From Thermoanaerobacterium thermosulfurigenes (GTDB lineage Bacteria > Bacillota > Thermoanaerobacteria > Thermoanaerobacterales > Thermoanaerobacteraceae): DNA of 64,000 nucleotides. The notes beneath the pieces were generated by a model, which had not been told where the DNA came from, made no database searches, and saw only the letters and a program-made list of their open reading frames with translations. Position numbers and translations under genes: made by a program. Shown here piece by piece: positions 26,421 to 35,217 of the stretch (position 1 is its first letter; each line of letters opens with the position of its first letter). Location of the stretch: positions 84,243 through 148,242 of the forward strand of contig NZ_JBPODR010000001.1 of assembly GCF_051201035.1 (NCBI RefSeq), written 5' to 3'.

Positions 26421-27443
26421 TCATATTATATATTTGATGACATTGCCATCAAATATTGACTCTATTTCCTTTATAAAAAATTCCTTCATTTCATTTATCT
26501 CATCATTTTTGTACATAAATTTTTTGTAGCCAAATTGACCGAATCTACAAACCCTTTCTTCATCATTCATAGGCAGTGTATTTTCAGGAAAAATCTCTGA
26601 TATGGTACTTTTGGCTTTTGCTGTGTATCTGTGTGAGATAATTTCAAATGTTATTGGATATGCAGTTTTTTCAGGTATACTTTCCTTCATTTTAAATAAT
26701 AGTTCTTTATAATCTTTTTGCCAATTGTCATACAAAAAAACAGGCGCTATCAAAAAACCCATGGGATAGCCTGATTCAATTATTTTTCTGCTGGCTTCCA
26801 ATCGTTTATTTAATGATGGAGTCCTTTTTTCATATTCATTTATGATTTTTTCAGTATTTAAACTAAATCTCACTTCTGTATGTCCATTATGTTCAATATC
26901 AAGAAGTGTATCTATGTCTGTAAACTTCGTGACAAATCTAAATCTTCCACTTTCGCTTTTGCTGAAAAATTCTATCGCAGATTTTAGAATGTTTGTATAC
27001 GGCTCTACTGGCACGGGATCTGACGTTGCCGAACCTTCAAAAATTGTCTTTTCAGGTTTCCTTGTTTCAATATAATCATTTGCCCACATAAATATGTCAT
27101 CTATATTTACATTGACCTTTATGTAAGGCCTCTCGCTTAAATTTGTATTAAGATAACAATATTGACATTGACCTACACAACCAGATAGCAATGGTAGCTG
27201 ATAATTAGCTGATGGTTTACAAGATTGAAAATCTATCTTTTTCTTCACGCCCACAACTAAAGTATTTTTCCCTTCTTTATAATATTCTCGTAAATTGTCC
27301 CCTGGTATATGTCCTTTTATTCTATTTCCTTTCATCTCTATAAATTCAACTTCTTTTCTGTCTTTAAAAAATTGGTATATGTTGTATCCAATTTCATAGT
27401 CTATAGCATTTTTTTCAAAAATAATGCGCTTAGGAATAAACAT
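26421..27443 (-). CDS. splB: spore photoproduct lyase
   Basis: A 340-residue radical SAM enzyme. Seen: the cluster motif GCVGQCQYCYL (CxxxCxxC) at about residue 89-100, preceded by SANYQLPLLSGC, and FEGSATSDPVPVEP as in SplB. It repairs the thymine dimer 5-thyminyl-5,6-dihydrothymine in germinating spores using an S-adenosylmethionine radical. The ATG is supported by AAAGGAG. It has no SplA-like gene next to it. Its presence supports an endospore-forming host. Confidence 0.93.
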   Translation of the reverse strand: MFIPKRIIFEKNAIDYEIGYNIYQFFKDRKEVEFIEMKGNRIKGHIPGDNLREYYKEGKNTLVVGVKKKIDFQSCKPSANYQLPLLSGCVGQCQYCYLNTNLSERPYIKVNVNIDDIFMWANDYIETRKPEKTIFEGSATSDPVPVEPYTNILKSAIEFFSKSESGRFRFVTKFTDIDTLLDIEHNGHTEVRFSLNTEKIINEYEKRTPSLNKRLEASRKIIESGYPMGFLIAPVFLYDNWQKDYKELLFKMKESIPEKTAYPITFEIISHRYTAKAKSTISEIFPENTLPMNDEERVCRFGQFGYKKFMYKNDEINEMKEFFIKEIESIFDGNVIKYII

Positions 27444-27510
27444 TTTCGTACTCCTTTTTTTTAAGTAATTTGTTTATTTTTATTCTTAGCACATTTCAAA
27501 TAGTATATGC

Positions 27511-27544
27511 AAAAAGCACATCCTATTTGTAAGAATGTGCTTTT
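27511..27544 (-). terminator. Rho-independent terminator after thiE
   Basis: Stem AAAAGCACAT / ATGTGCTTTT with a 13-base loop and T run on the minus strand, just past the thiE stop. It ends the thiamine operon. Confidence 0.82.
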
Positions 27545-27548
27545 CATA

Positions 27549-28178
27549 CTACTTTGATATAGCATCTTTTAAGCGCCTTGTGGCAAAACCTATATCATCT
27601 GATGCCATGATCTCTGATACAACTGAGATTCCATCAACGCCCGTTCTCATTACATCTAATGCATTGCTGTATTTTATGCCTCCAATTGCGACAACAGGAA
27701 TCTTTACTGCTTCTTTTATTTTTTTTAAATTCAAAAGCCCTATTGCTTCACCTATATCTTTCTTTGTGCCTGTGTAGAATACTGCACCTGCTCCTATGTA
27801 GTCAGCACCATCTCTTTCTGCCTCTACGGCTTCATCTACGCATCCAGCAGATATGCCGATTATCTTATTATCGCCCATGATCTTTCTTGCAATGCTGCAT
27901 GGCAGATCTTCTTGACCTAGGTGAACTCCATCTGCATCAACAGACAGTGCTATATCAATTCTGTCATTTATTATAAATGGAACATTGTATTTTCCTGCAA
28001 TATCTTTTAATCTTTTAGCAATCTCGTAAAACTCTCTTGATGAAATATCCTTTTCCCTAAGCTGTAGCATAGTAACACCGTTTTGCAATGATTCTTCTAC
28101 AGCATCGTAAAAATCTCTACCAGCCTTCAAAAGGTTTCTGTCAGTGACCAAATAAAGAGATACATCAAAATCTTTCAT
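27549..28178 (-). CDS. thiE: thiamine phosphate synthase
   Basis: A 209-residue TIM-barrel ThiE. Seen: LYLVTDRNLL, QLREKDISSREF, DGVHLGQEDLP and GAGAVFYTGTKKD, which carry the HMP-PP and thiazole-phosphate sites. It joins HMP pyrophosphate and thiazole phosphate to thiamine phosphate. It starts 2 bases after the thiM stop with GGAGG inside the end of thiM. It is the last gene of thiD-cytX-thiM-thiE under the TPP riboswitch. Confidence 0.96.
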   Translation of the reverse strand: MKDFDVSLYLVTDRNLLKAGRDFYDAVEESLQNGVTMLQLREKDISSREFYEIAKRLKDIAGKYNVPFIINDRIDIALSVDADGVHLGQEDLPCSIARKIMGDNKIIGISAGCVDEAVEAERDGADYIGAGAVFYTGTKKDIGEAIGLLNLKKIKEAVKIPVVAIGGIKYSNALDVMRTGVDGISVVSEIMASDDIGFATRRLKDAISK

Positions 28179-28180
28179 GC

Positions 28181-28981
28181 TTACGCCTCCAATACTTCAA
28201 TATCAGCGTATTTCCTTATAATGTCGGAGTTTATAAGGTACAGATTGTCTATAAATTTTGCCCTAAATGTCCCAGGCAAATTGCACTCTTTTTCCGCCAA
28301 TTCTCCAGCTATATTCATAATAAGAAGGGCAGCCAATGACGATATCACTTTGTCATCGCCGCATGCAGACGTAGCCGCCATTATTGCACCTAAAGTACAG
28401 CCCGCACCTGTTATCTTTGCAAATAAATGTGTACCATTTTTAACTTTTACTACTCTTTTCCCATCGCTTATATAGTCTTCTTTACCTGTTGCAACGACAA
28501 CCGTATTTGTTAACTTTGCAAGTTTTACACAAGCTTCAATATTTCCAGTATCATCAAGAGAATCTACACCTTTCACATTTGCACTTTCACCTGATAAAGC
28601 CTTTATTTCTCCGCCGTTTCCTTTGATAATGCTTATATCGCTTATTTTCAAAAGCATGTTTACAAAGTCAACTCTGCTTTTTATAGCAGCACATCCTACA
28701 GGGTCTAAGACGACTGGTTTTTTGTGGTCTTTTGCTGATATTACAGAATTGATTATTGTCTCTTTAGTTTCATTATTGATAGTACCTATATTTACGTACA
28801 AAGCATTTGAAATTGCTGTAAAATCGTACGCTTCGTCCGGTGACATAACCATTGCAGGAGATGCCCCTATACTTAGTAGTGCATTGGCATTATCGTTTAT
28901 TACGACGTAGTTTGTTATAGCGTGGACAAGCGGCACTTCTTCTTTTAATCTTTCTAAAACCTTTATTGCTTCTTCAACCAT
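28181..28981 (-). CDS. thiM: hydroxyethylthiazole kinase
   Basis: A 266-residue ThiM of the ribokinase-like fold. Seen: PLVHAITNYVVINDNANALL at the N-terminus and the anion hole ITGAGCTLGAIMAA near residue 190-204. It phosphorylates salvaged thiazole alcohol (HET). Its ATG overlaps the 3' end of cytX by 8 bases. Confidence 0.95.
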   Translation of the reverse strand: MVEEAIKVLERLKEEVPLVHAITNYVVINDNANALLSIGASPAMVMSPDEAYDFTAISNALYVNIGTINNETKETIINSVISAKDHKKPVVLDPVGCAAIKSRVDFVNMLLKISDISIIKGNGGEIKALSGESANVKGVDSLDDTGNIEACVKLAKLTNTVVVATGKEDYISDGKRVVKVKNGTHLFAKITGAGCTLGAIMAATSACGDDKVISSLAALLIMNIAGELAEKECNLPGTFRAKFIDNLYLINSDIIRKYADIEVLEA

Positions 28982-30155
28982 AAATTTTCTCCTCTCTCTT
29001 ATTTAAAGATTTCATAATTGGATAGATTACAGCAGTTAAAATAATCGTACCTATTGTGGGCGTTATAAACCATTTTGATAGATTTGTGCCAAAATATGTA
29101 AGATAATTGTAGAATATCGTACCCACCGCAAAAGAAATCGTGGCAGGCACATTTAAGAAGCTATGGCTTTTGCTTTTCATCAAAAAGAAATCTTCAAATA
29201 CAACCGTATATGCTGGAATAAATACACTTCCTATGGCGTATAAAAAGTTTTGGTAATTATCCATTGGGAACAAATATGCGGCAATAAGCCCCACAATGGA
29301 ATATATAATAAGCAGACTTTTTCTGCTTAATTTAGCTTTGACAATAGAAAGGGTTGAAATAGCAGCAGAATACACATCCATAAAAGTCGTAGTAACCGTC
29401 GACAAAAGTATAATGAGAAGCGGTACAATTCCCGTTTTTATTGACGCAAAATACGAGATTATATCCTTTCCGCCTGTTTTTAAAGCCACATAAAGTCCTA
29501 TAAAATACATGAAGCAGCTTGCTATGAAATATCCTGCAAATGTATATATAAAGCTGGACTTCCCATCTTTAGCATTTATAGTGTAATCCCCTACCAGCGG
29601 AAGCCATGATACAGGCATAGCAACGGCAAGCTCAACAGCACCGCTGAAACTCATGTCTCCCGTTACTGACGCTATTTTCCCGCCTTTTAAATACAATACA
29701 ACAAATATAGTCAATATAAATAAAAGTACAACAGCAATATCGTTTATCCAATAAGCTTCATTGTCAAAGAATAATGTCCACAATAAAACAGATATGCCAA
29801 CGACAAAAATTCCAATAGCAGTAGACATGCCTATGGCACCGTTGAAAGCCTTTGCAGACTGTATTATCATTACAGCCGTCCAGCCAACCAATTGAAGCAC
29901 ATTTAAAAGCCCTATAAATACCATGCCTCTCTCGCCCAATACACCTTTCGTGGACTCTATTGCAGGCTTCTTAACTCTAAAGGACATAAGCCCTCCTAAA
30001 GCAAAAAACAGAGTACCAATTATATGACCTAACAATATGCTTAAAATTCCTTTAGTTAAGCCTAATGGTGCAAAGTATGAACCAGTAAAAACCTCTGCAA
30101 TGGATATGGCCGCACCTGCCCATATCAAAAAAAGCGTCGAATTTTTAATCTTCAT
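28974..30155 (-). CDS. cytX: hydroxymethylpyrimidine transporter CytX (NCS1 family)
   Basis: A 393-residue membrane protein with about 12 helices. Seen: NSTLFLIWAGAAISIAEVF at the N-terminus, typical of the purine/cytosine permease family, and a SWLPLVGDYTIN segment in the middle. CytX members lie in TPP-regulated operons and are thought to import HMP. The ATG at 30155 follows a GCAGGT site; a TTG two codons upstream is the alternative. It overlaps both thiD and thiM. Confidence 0.87.
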   Translation of the reverse strand: MKIKNSTLFLIWAGAAISIAEVFTGSYFAPLGLTKGILSILLGHIIGTLFFALGGLMSFRVKKPAIESTKGVLGERGMVFIGLLNVLQLVGWTAVMIIQSAKAFNGAIGMSTAIGIFVVGISVLLWTLFFDNEAYWINDIAVVLLFILTIFVVLYLKGGKIASVTGDMSFSGAVELAVAMPVSWLPLVGDYTINAKDGKSSFIYTFAGYFIASCFMYFIGLYVALKTGGKDIISYFASIKTGIVPLLIILLSTVTTTFMDVYSAAISTLSIVKAKLSRKSLLIIYSIVGLIAAYLFPMDNYQNFLYAIGSVFIPAYTVVFEDFFLMKSKSHSFLNVPATISFAVGTIFYNYLTYFGTNLSKWFITPTIGTIILTAVIYPIMKSLNKREEKIYG

Positions 30156-30954
30156 AGTCAATACCTGCTTTCTTATAAAGATCTACTAAATGTCCTACAG
30201 GTCCTACACCTTTACCTATCTCAAGAGAATTTTTAATAGCCTCTGTTATGTAACTTTTTGCGTTTATTACTGCATCTTTCAAGCTAAATCCTCTACCAAG
30301 GTACGAAGCTATTGCAGATGAGTAAGTGCATCCTGTCCCATGTGTATTTTTGGTGTCGATCCTCTCCTGCGGCAAAAGTAAAAATTCACTTCCATCGTAA
30401 AATACATCAGTAGCATTTTCTACAGAATGACCACCTTTTACAACGACAGCTTTTACACCCATATCGATGATTTTTTTAGCAGCCTCTTTCATGTCTTCAA
30501 TTCCCTCAATATTCATTCCCGTAAGTTCACATGCCTCCGGTATATTTGGAGTAATGATATCTGCCATAGGCAAAAGTTTTGTCTTCAATGCATCTATGGC
30601 GTCTTCTTTTAGAAGGTAATATCCGCTTTTTGATATCATGACAGGGTCTAACACGACGTTTTTTGGATTCCATATTTTAAGTGATGATGCAATAGCGTCA
30701 ATGATTTCTCCACTTGACACCATGCCTATTTTCACAGCATCAACTTCTGTATCCTCAAATACACAGTCAATCTGCTTTTTGATGATATCTGCATCCATCT
30801 CCCTCACGTCAAAAACTCCTACTGTATTCTGCGCAGTAACTGCCGTTATGACGCACATGCCGTATACGCCAAGTGCGCAAAACGTCTTTAAATCTGCCTC
30901 TATGCCAGCTCCACCAATGCTGTCAGAGCCTGCAATTGTAAGTAACTTTCTCAC
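30145..30954 (-). CDS. thiD: hydroxymethylpyrimidine/phosphomethylpyrimidine kinase
   Basis: A 269-residue ThiD. Seen: RKLLTIAGSDSIGGAGIEAD at the start, VVKGGHS, and the anion hole NTHGTGCTYSSAIAS near the C-terminus. It phosphorylates HMP twice to HMP-PP. The start is the GTG at 30954, 7 bases after AAGGAGG; the frame runs further upstream only through the riboswitch terminator. It is the first gene after the TPP riboswitch. Confidence 0.95.
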   Translation of the reverse strand: MRKLLTIAGSDSIGGAGIEADLKTFCALGVYGMCVITAVTAQNTVGVFDVREMDADIIKKQIDCVFEDTEVDAVKIGMVSSGEIIDAIASSLKIWNPKNVVLDPVMISKSGYYLLKEDAIDALKTKLLPMADIITPNIPEACELTGMNIEGIEDMKEAAKKIIDMGVKAVVVKGGHSVENATDVFYDGSEFLLLPQERIDTKNTHGTGCTYSSAIASYLGRGFSLKDAVINAKSYITEAIKNSLEIGKGVGPVGHLVDLYKKAGIDYED

Positions 30955-30995
30955 ATCGATTCCTCCTTTTTTGTATGCCTTAAGGAAATACGAAA

Positions 30996-31023
30996 CAAAA
31001 AAGTGTGCTGGATAAGCACACTT
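30996..31023 (-). terminator. terminator of the TPP riboswitch
   Basis: Stem AAGTGTGCT / AGCACACTT with a 5-base loop followed by TTTTTG on the minus strand, between the aptamer and thiD. It acts as the expression platform: TPP binding should favour it. Confidence 0.85.
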
Positions 31024-31027
31024 AAAT

Positions 31028-31132
31028 CCCAATGTACTCCCTACGCCGGCATTATCCAGATCAGGTTATGGGTCATAGCAGAAATAGCTGCTAACTCTCA
31101 GCCGGGCTATCACCCCAGCTCCCCAGACGAAA
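31028..31132 (-). promoter_or_regulatory. TPP riboswitch (THI element)
   Basis: On the minus strand: CTGGGGAGC, then CCGGCTGAGAG, and ACCTGATCTGGATAATGCC followed by GGCGTAGGGAG. These are the conserved pyrimidine- and pyrophosphate-binding parts of the thiamine pyrophosphate aptamer. It controls thiD-cytX-thiM-thiE. Confidence 0.96.
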
Positions 31133-31184
31133 TATTAACTTTTATTTAATTTTAACACAAATTGTTTGACTTGTACAGGATATT

Positions 31185-32918
31185 TCACTCTATCGTCAAA
31201 TTTTCTTTTTGGTAGTTGTACAAATTATAGTACACGCCCTTCCTATTCATAAACTCCTCATGTGTACCTTCCTCTTCTATTCCATTTTCAGTAAGTACGA
31301 TTATACGCTTGGCATTTCTTATAGTTCCTAACCTGTGGGCGATTATGAGGGTAGTCCTGTTTTTCGATAAATTTTCAATAGACTGCTGGATAATCGATTC
31401 ACTTTTGTTATCAAGTGATGATGTCGCTTCATCAAGTATAAGTATCGGAGGATTTTTTAAAAACATCCTTGCAATAGATATTCTCTGCTTTTGTCCCCCA
31501 GACAATTTTACGCCTCTTTCGCCAATATACGTATCGTAGCCATCTTTTAGCTCCATTATGAAGTCATGTGCGTTTGCAGCTTTGGCCGCATTGATTATTT
31601 CTTCGTCAGTAGCATCTAATTTACCGTATGCAATGTTTTCTTTTATTGTACCCGAAAACAAAAATACATCCTGCTGAACAATGCCTATATTTTCTCTAAG
31701 CGATGATATCTTCACATCTCTTATATCTATACCGTCAATTTTTATGGAGCCTGCATCTATCTCATAAAACCTCGGTATAAGGCTTAAAAGTGTGGTCTTG
31801 CCTGCACCTGACGGTCCTACTATTGCCACTGTCTCTCCATGTTTTATCTTAAGATTGATTCCTGACAGTACTTCTCTTTTATTGTCGTAGCTGAATGTGA
31901 CATTGTCAAACTCAATATCGCCTTTCACGTCTTTTAACTCTATCGCACCTTTTTTATCTGCTATCTCTGACTCTGTATCCATAAGCTCTACAAACCGCCT
32001 AAAGCCAGCCATACCCTGCTGGTACTGCTCTATAAACCGCAAAAGAACAGTCAAAGGTTGCAAAAACTGGCTAATGTATATTATATATGCCACCAAGTCA
32101 CCTGTATTTATGAGGCCTTTCGATATAAAGTAGCCACCTGCTGCAAGAGTTATCACAACTGATATATTAGAAAGGAAATTTACACTAGAATCGAATATAC
32201 CAATATGCTTAACTGCTTTTGACCTGGCACTTTTGTACATGGAGCTTTTATTATCGAATTTTAGTTTCTCAAATTTTTCCCTTACAAATGATTTGACGAC
32301 TCTTATTCCTGTAATGCTTTCTTCTAATGTAGCATTCATCTGTGCCTGCGTTTCACGGACATTCTTCCATATAACTTCAAACTTATTGTTGTAAATATAC
32401 ATGTATATAAACATAAAAGGAATTATGGTAAATACAACCAGTGTCAACCTTACATCAATTGTAAGCAAAAGTATGAATGTGCCTATTATTCTTATGATAG
32501 ACAAAAAAAGGTCCTCTGGACCATGATGTGCTACTTCTGCTATTTCATTTAAGTCATTGACAACCCTTGACATTATATAACCTGTCTTTGTATTGTCATA
32601 ATAATTCATAGAAAGTTTCTGAAGATGTGAAAAAGCATCTTTTCTCATATCGTACTCTATGCTTACACCTAAAACATGGCCATAGTATCCTACTATGTAT
32701 TCAAGTATCATCCTTCCGAAGTACATTATAGCTAACAAAATTGCGAACCTGTATATGAGATTAAAATCCTTGTTAGGTATGACGTTATTTATCACATTTC
32801 TCGTAACCATAGGAAAAACCAAATCTGAAGCAGATATAAAAAATGCACACACCATGTCAAGGATAAAAAGCCATATATGTGGCTTGTAATACGATGCAAA
32901 TCTCTTTATAAGCCTCAA
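31185..32918 (-). CDS. ABC exporter, fused membrane and ATPase domains
   Basis: A 577-residue half-transporter. The N-terminal 310 residues hold six membrane helices of the type I exporter fold. The ATPase has Walker A GPSGAGKTTLLSL, Q-loop, signature LSGGQKQRISIARM and Walker B ILILDEATSSLD. It forms a dimer, probably with itself because no partner gene is adjacent. The substrate is unknown; drugs or lipids are usual for the family. Start is TTG 5 bases after GGGGGGA. Confidence 0.92.
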   Translation of the reverse strand: MRLIKRFASYYKPHIWLFILDMVCAFFISASDLVFPMVTRNVINNVIPNKDFNLIYRFAILLAIMYFGRMILEYIVGYYGHVLGVSIEYDMRKDAFSHLQKLSMNYYDNTKTGYIMSRVVNDLNEIAEVAHHGPEDLFLSIIRIIGTFILLLTIDVRLTLVVFTIIPFMFIYMYIYNNKFEVIWKNVRETQAQMNATLEESITGIRVVKSFVREKFEKLKFDNKSSMYKSARSKAVKHIGIFDSSVNFLSNISVVITLAAGGYFISKGLINTGDLVAYIIYISQFLQPLTVLLRFIEQYQQGMAGFRRFVELMDTESEIADKKGAIELKDVKGDIEFDNVTFSYDNKREVLSGINLKIKHGETVAIVGPSGAGKTTLLSLIPRFYEIDAGSIKIDGIDIRDVKISSLRENIGIVQQDVFLFSGTIKENIAYGKLDATDEEIINAAKAANAHDFIMELKDGYDTYIGERGVKLSGGQKQRISIARMFLKNPPILILDEATSSLDNKSESIIQQSIENLSKNRTTLIIAHRLGTIRNAKRIIVLTENGIEEEGTHEEFMNRKGVYYNLYNYQKENLTIE

Positions 32919-33005
32919 AAAAATCCCCCCAAATATAAATCAAAATAATTACTGCTAATGATTGATGTATCTCTAACATTAGTTTAGCCTGCCAACTAAT
33001 AATTG

Positions 33006-34100
33006 TCAAATTTGCATGATTGATGATTTCTTATCTCTCTTTTTTAAGATACTTAAAACTTTCGTTGTATAAGATAATGTTTTTGTAGGACATGCATCAA
33101 CACAATGTCCGCACCCTACACACCTTATATCAGTAACATCTTTACCGTAATATGCTGCACTTTTTATGTCTATACTCATAGGACATGATTCATTGCATTG
33201 TCCACATTGAATACATTTTGAATTATTTGTAGTGATTTTTTGCCCAGCAATTTTACTTATCAATCCCAAAACTGTTCCCAATGGGCAATAATAGCAATAT
33301 CCTCTGCCTGTTAATGCAATCCAAAAAAACATAGCCATAAGAAGTTCGCCAGCAAGATACTTATATGATTCTATCTTACTTATCGCATCATAATTGCCAC
33401 CTAAAAACACTCCAGATAAAAATAATATCCACCAAATAGTTAAAAATAGCGATATAGCAAAGAATAACCATCTTAATAATGCAAATATTTTTATTCCCTT
33501 TTGATTTAGATGCTTTTTCTTTCCCAAAAGAGGAAAGACAGGATCAAAAACTTCTGAAGCAAATCCATTAAAAAGACAGATTGTAGAGCATTGCCATCTT
33601 CTACCGTATAAAAAAGTTCCTATAAAAACGATTATGCTAACCAATACGTAAAATATTAATACACTTGAAATGCCTGCAACACCCCATATAGGAAAATAAC
33701 TTTTATAAAACGAAGAATTATGGTATAGAAGCTGCAATGGCACTGTCGTCCATGGAAGAGGCATAGCAAAGAAATATACATCGCCATTGTGAAAAAACAG
33801 TGGCATTATAATATGTACAATAAGTGCTGCAATGATTAAACCAATAAGGTTCGCTTTTCTCATTTTTGTCCTTTTCGACTTGCCTATTATGTTTATAGTA
33901 AGAAAACTACCTGCAATAATAAATATGGTCTTAATCCAGTTCTCATAAAATTGCCAAACCCAATTTATAGCATCAGCTACATTTTTAGGGGCTTTACTTG
34001 CATATCCATAATTTAATCCGGCTATGATTATGCACATTATAATATAAGTCCACAAAATCGCTTTTAGTAAAAAAATGTACTTATCCCTTTTGTCTACCAT
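33006..34100 (-). CDS. membrane-bound polyferredoxin (NapH/YccM-like 4Fe-4S protein)
   Basis: A 364-residue protein with about six membrane helices, two CxxxCx(n)P-type membrane motifs (QCSTICLFNG and YCYYCPLG), and a C-terminal two-cluster ferredoxin domain (CIQCGQCNESCP and CVGCGHCVDACP). Relatives pass electrons between the membrane and cytoplasmic or extracellular partners (NapH, NosR, YccM). The partner here is unknown; no nap or nos genes are nearby. GGAGGGG precedes the ATG. The gene is divergent from the formamidase gene. Confidence 0.85.
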   Translation of the reverse strand: MVDKRDKYIFLLKAILWTYIIMCIIIAGLNYGYASKAPKNVADAINWVWQFYENWIKTIFIIAGSFLTINIIGKSKRTKMRKANLIGLIIAALIVHIIMPLFFHNGDVYFFAMPLPWTTVPLQLLYHNSSFYKSYFPIWGVAGISSVLIFYVLVSIIVFIGTFLYGRRWQCSTICLFNGFASEVFDPVFPLLGKKKHLNQKGIKIFALLRWLFFAISLFLTIWWILFLSGVFLGGNYDAISKIESYKYLAGELLMAMFFWIALTGRGYCYYCPLGTVLGLISKIAGQKITTNNSKCIQCGQCNESCPMSIDIKSAAYYGKDVTDIRCVGCGHCVDACPTKTLSYTTKVLSILKKRDKKSSIMQI

Positions 34101-34234
34101 ACATTCCCCTCCACTCCTATATATTCCATTATAATCGTTAAAAACATTATAGCATATTAATTATATTTTTAAATAGCTTGGCACATTCATTTTAGGAATT
34201 ACAAAAATCTTTTAATCATTAAAATATATTTTTA

Positions 34235-34263
34235 TTGAATAACATCTTATTTGGGGTTATAAT
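34235..34263 (+). promoter_or_regulatory. sigma-A promoter of the formamidase-permease pair
   Basis: TTGAAT (34235-34240), 17 bases, TATAAT (34258-34263) on the plus strand, about 40 bases before the start codon. The 34101-34303 gap is otherwise AT-rich divergent promoter DNA. Confidence 0.78.
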
Positions 34264-34303
34264 GAGCTTAAACATAATTTACATAAAAAGGAGATGCTGG
34301 AAT

Positions 34304-35200
34304 ATGCATGAATTGACAAATGAGAAGTGCATTTTTAGTTTTTCAAAGCACAACGATCCTGTACTTAATGTAAACGATGGAGAGGAGGTGAAGATAGAAA
34401 CTTTAGATTGTTTTTCATGCCAAATCAAAACAAATGATGACAAGTTAGAAACAATGGATTGGGATAAAGTAAACCCTGCAACAGGTCCAATCTACATCAA
34501 TGGTGCGAAAGAAAATGACGTATTAGAAGTGATAATCAAAAAAATCGACATTGAAAATAAAGGCGTCATTGCGACAGGAAAGGATTTAGGAGTTTTAGGC
34601 GATAAGATGAATGATTTATATTCAAAAGTAGTTGAAATAAATGATGGCAAAGTCATCTTCAACGAAAAGCTCTCATTTCCTGTAAAGCCAATGATAGGGG
34701 TAATTGGAGTTGCACCAAAGGAAGGCGAAATAAACTGCGGCACACCTGGTCCTCATGGAGGTAACATGGATACAACACTTATAGGAGAGGGCTCTAAGCT
34801 TTATTTGCCTGTTTTTGTCGACGGTGCACTTTTCGCATTAGGAGATTTGCATGCTGTAATGGGAGATGGAGAGATAGGCGTATCAGGTGTAGAAGTAAGC
34901 GGCACCGTTACAGTTGAGTTTAGAGTATTAAAAAACTTAAAGCTCAATAATCCACTTGTAAAGACAAATGAAGTAACAGCTACAATCGCATCGAACGAAT
35001 CAATATCAAAAGCCATAGAAACAGCAGTAAAAGACATGGCAGAACTTTTTCAAAAAAATACTGACCTATCAATAGAAGAAATATCAACTCTTTTCAGTAT
35101 ATCTGGCAATGTCCAAATATCTCAAGTTGTTGATCCACTGAAGACAGCACGCTTCTCAATGCCAAACTGGGTTTTGGAGACGTATGGGATAGAATTTTAA
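34304..35200 (+). CDS. acetamidase/formamidase family protein
   Basis: A 298-residue member of the FmdA/AmdA family. Seen: TGPIYINGAKENDVLEV, then GPHGGNMDTTLIGEGSKLYL and DLHAVMGDGEIGVSG with the conserved metal-ligand His and acidic residues. It should hydrolyse a short amide to ammonia and the acid. The start is the ATG at 34304 after AAGGAG; the frame extends upstream through the promoter. The permease gene follows by 17 bases, so the pair may take up and split an amide or amino acid derivative for nitrogen. Confidence 0.88.
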   Translation: MHELTNEKCIFSFSKHNDPVLNVNDGEEVKIETLDCFSCQIKTNDDKLETMDWDKVNPATGPIYINGAKENDVLEVIIKKIDIENKGVIATGKDLGVLGDKMNDLYSKVVEINDGKVIFNEKLSFPVKPMIGVIGVAPKEGEINCGTPGPHGGNMDTTLIGEGSKLYLPVFVDGALFALGDLHAVMGDGEIGVSGVEVSGTVTVEFRVLKNLKLNNPLVKTNEVTATIASNESISKAIETAVKDMAELFQKNTDLSIEEISTLFSISGNVQISQVVDPLKTARFSMPNWVLETYGIEF

Positions 35201-35217
35201 TCAGGGGGTAATATTCT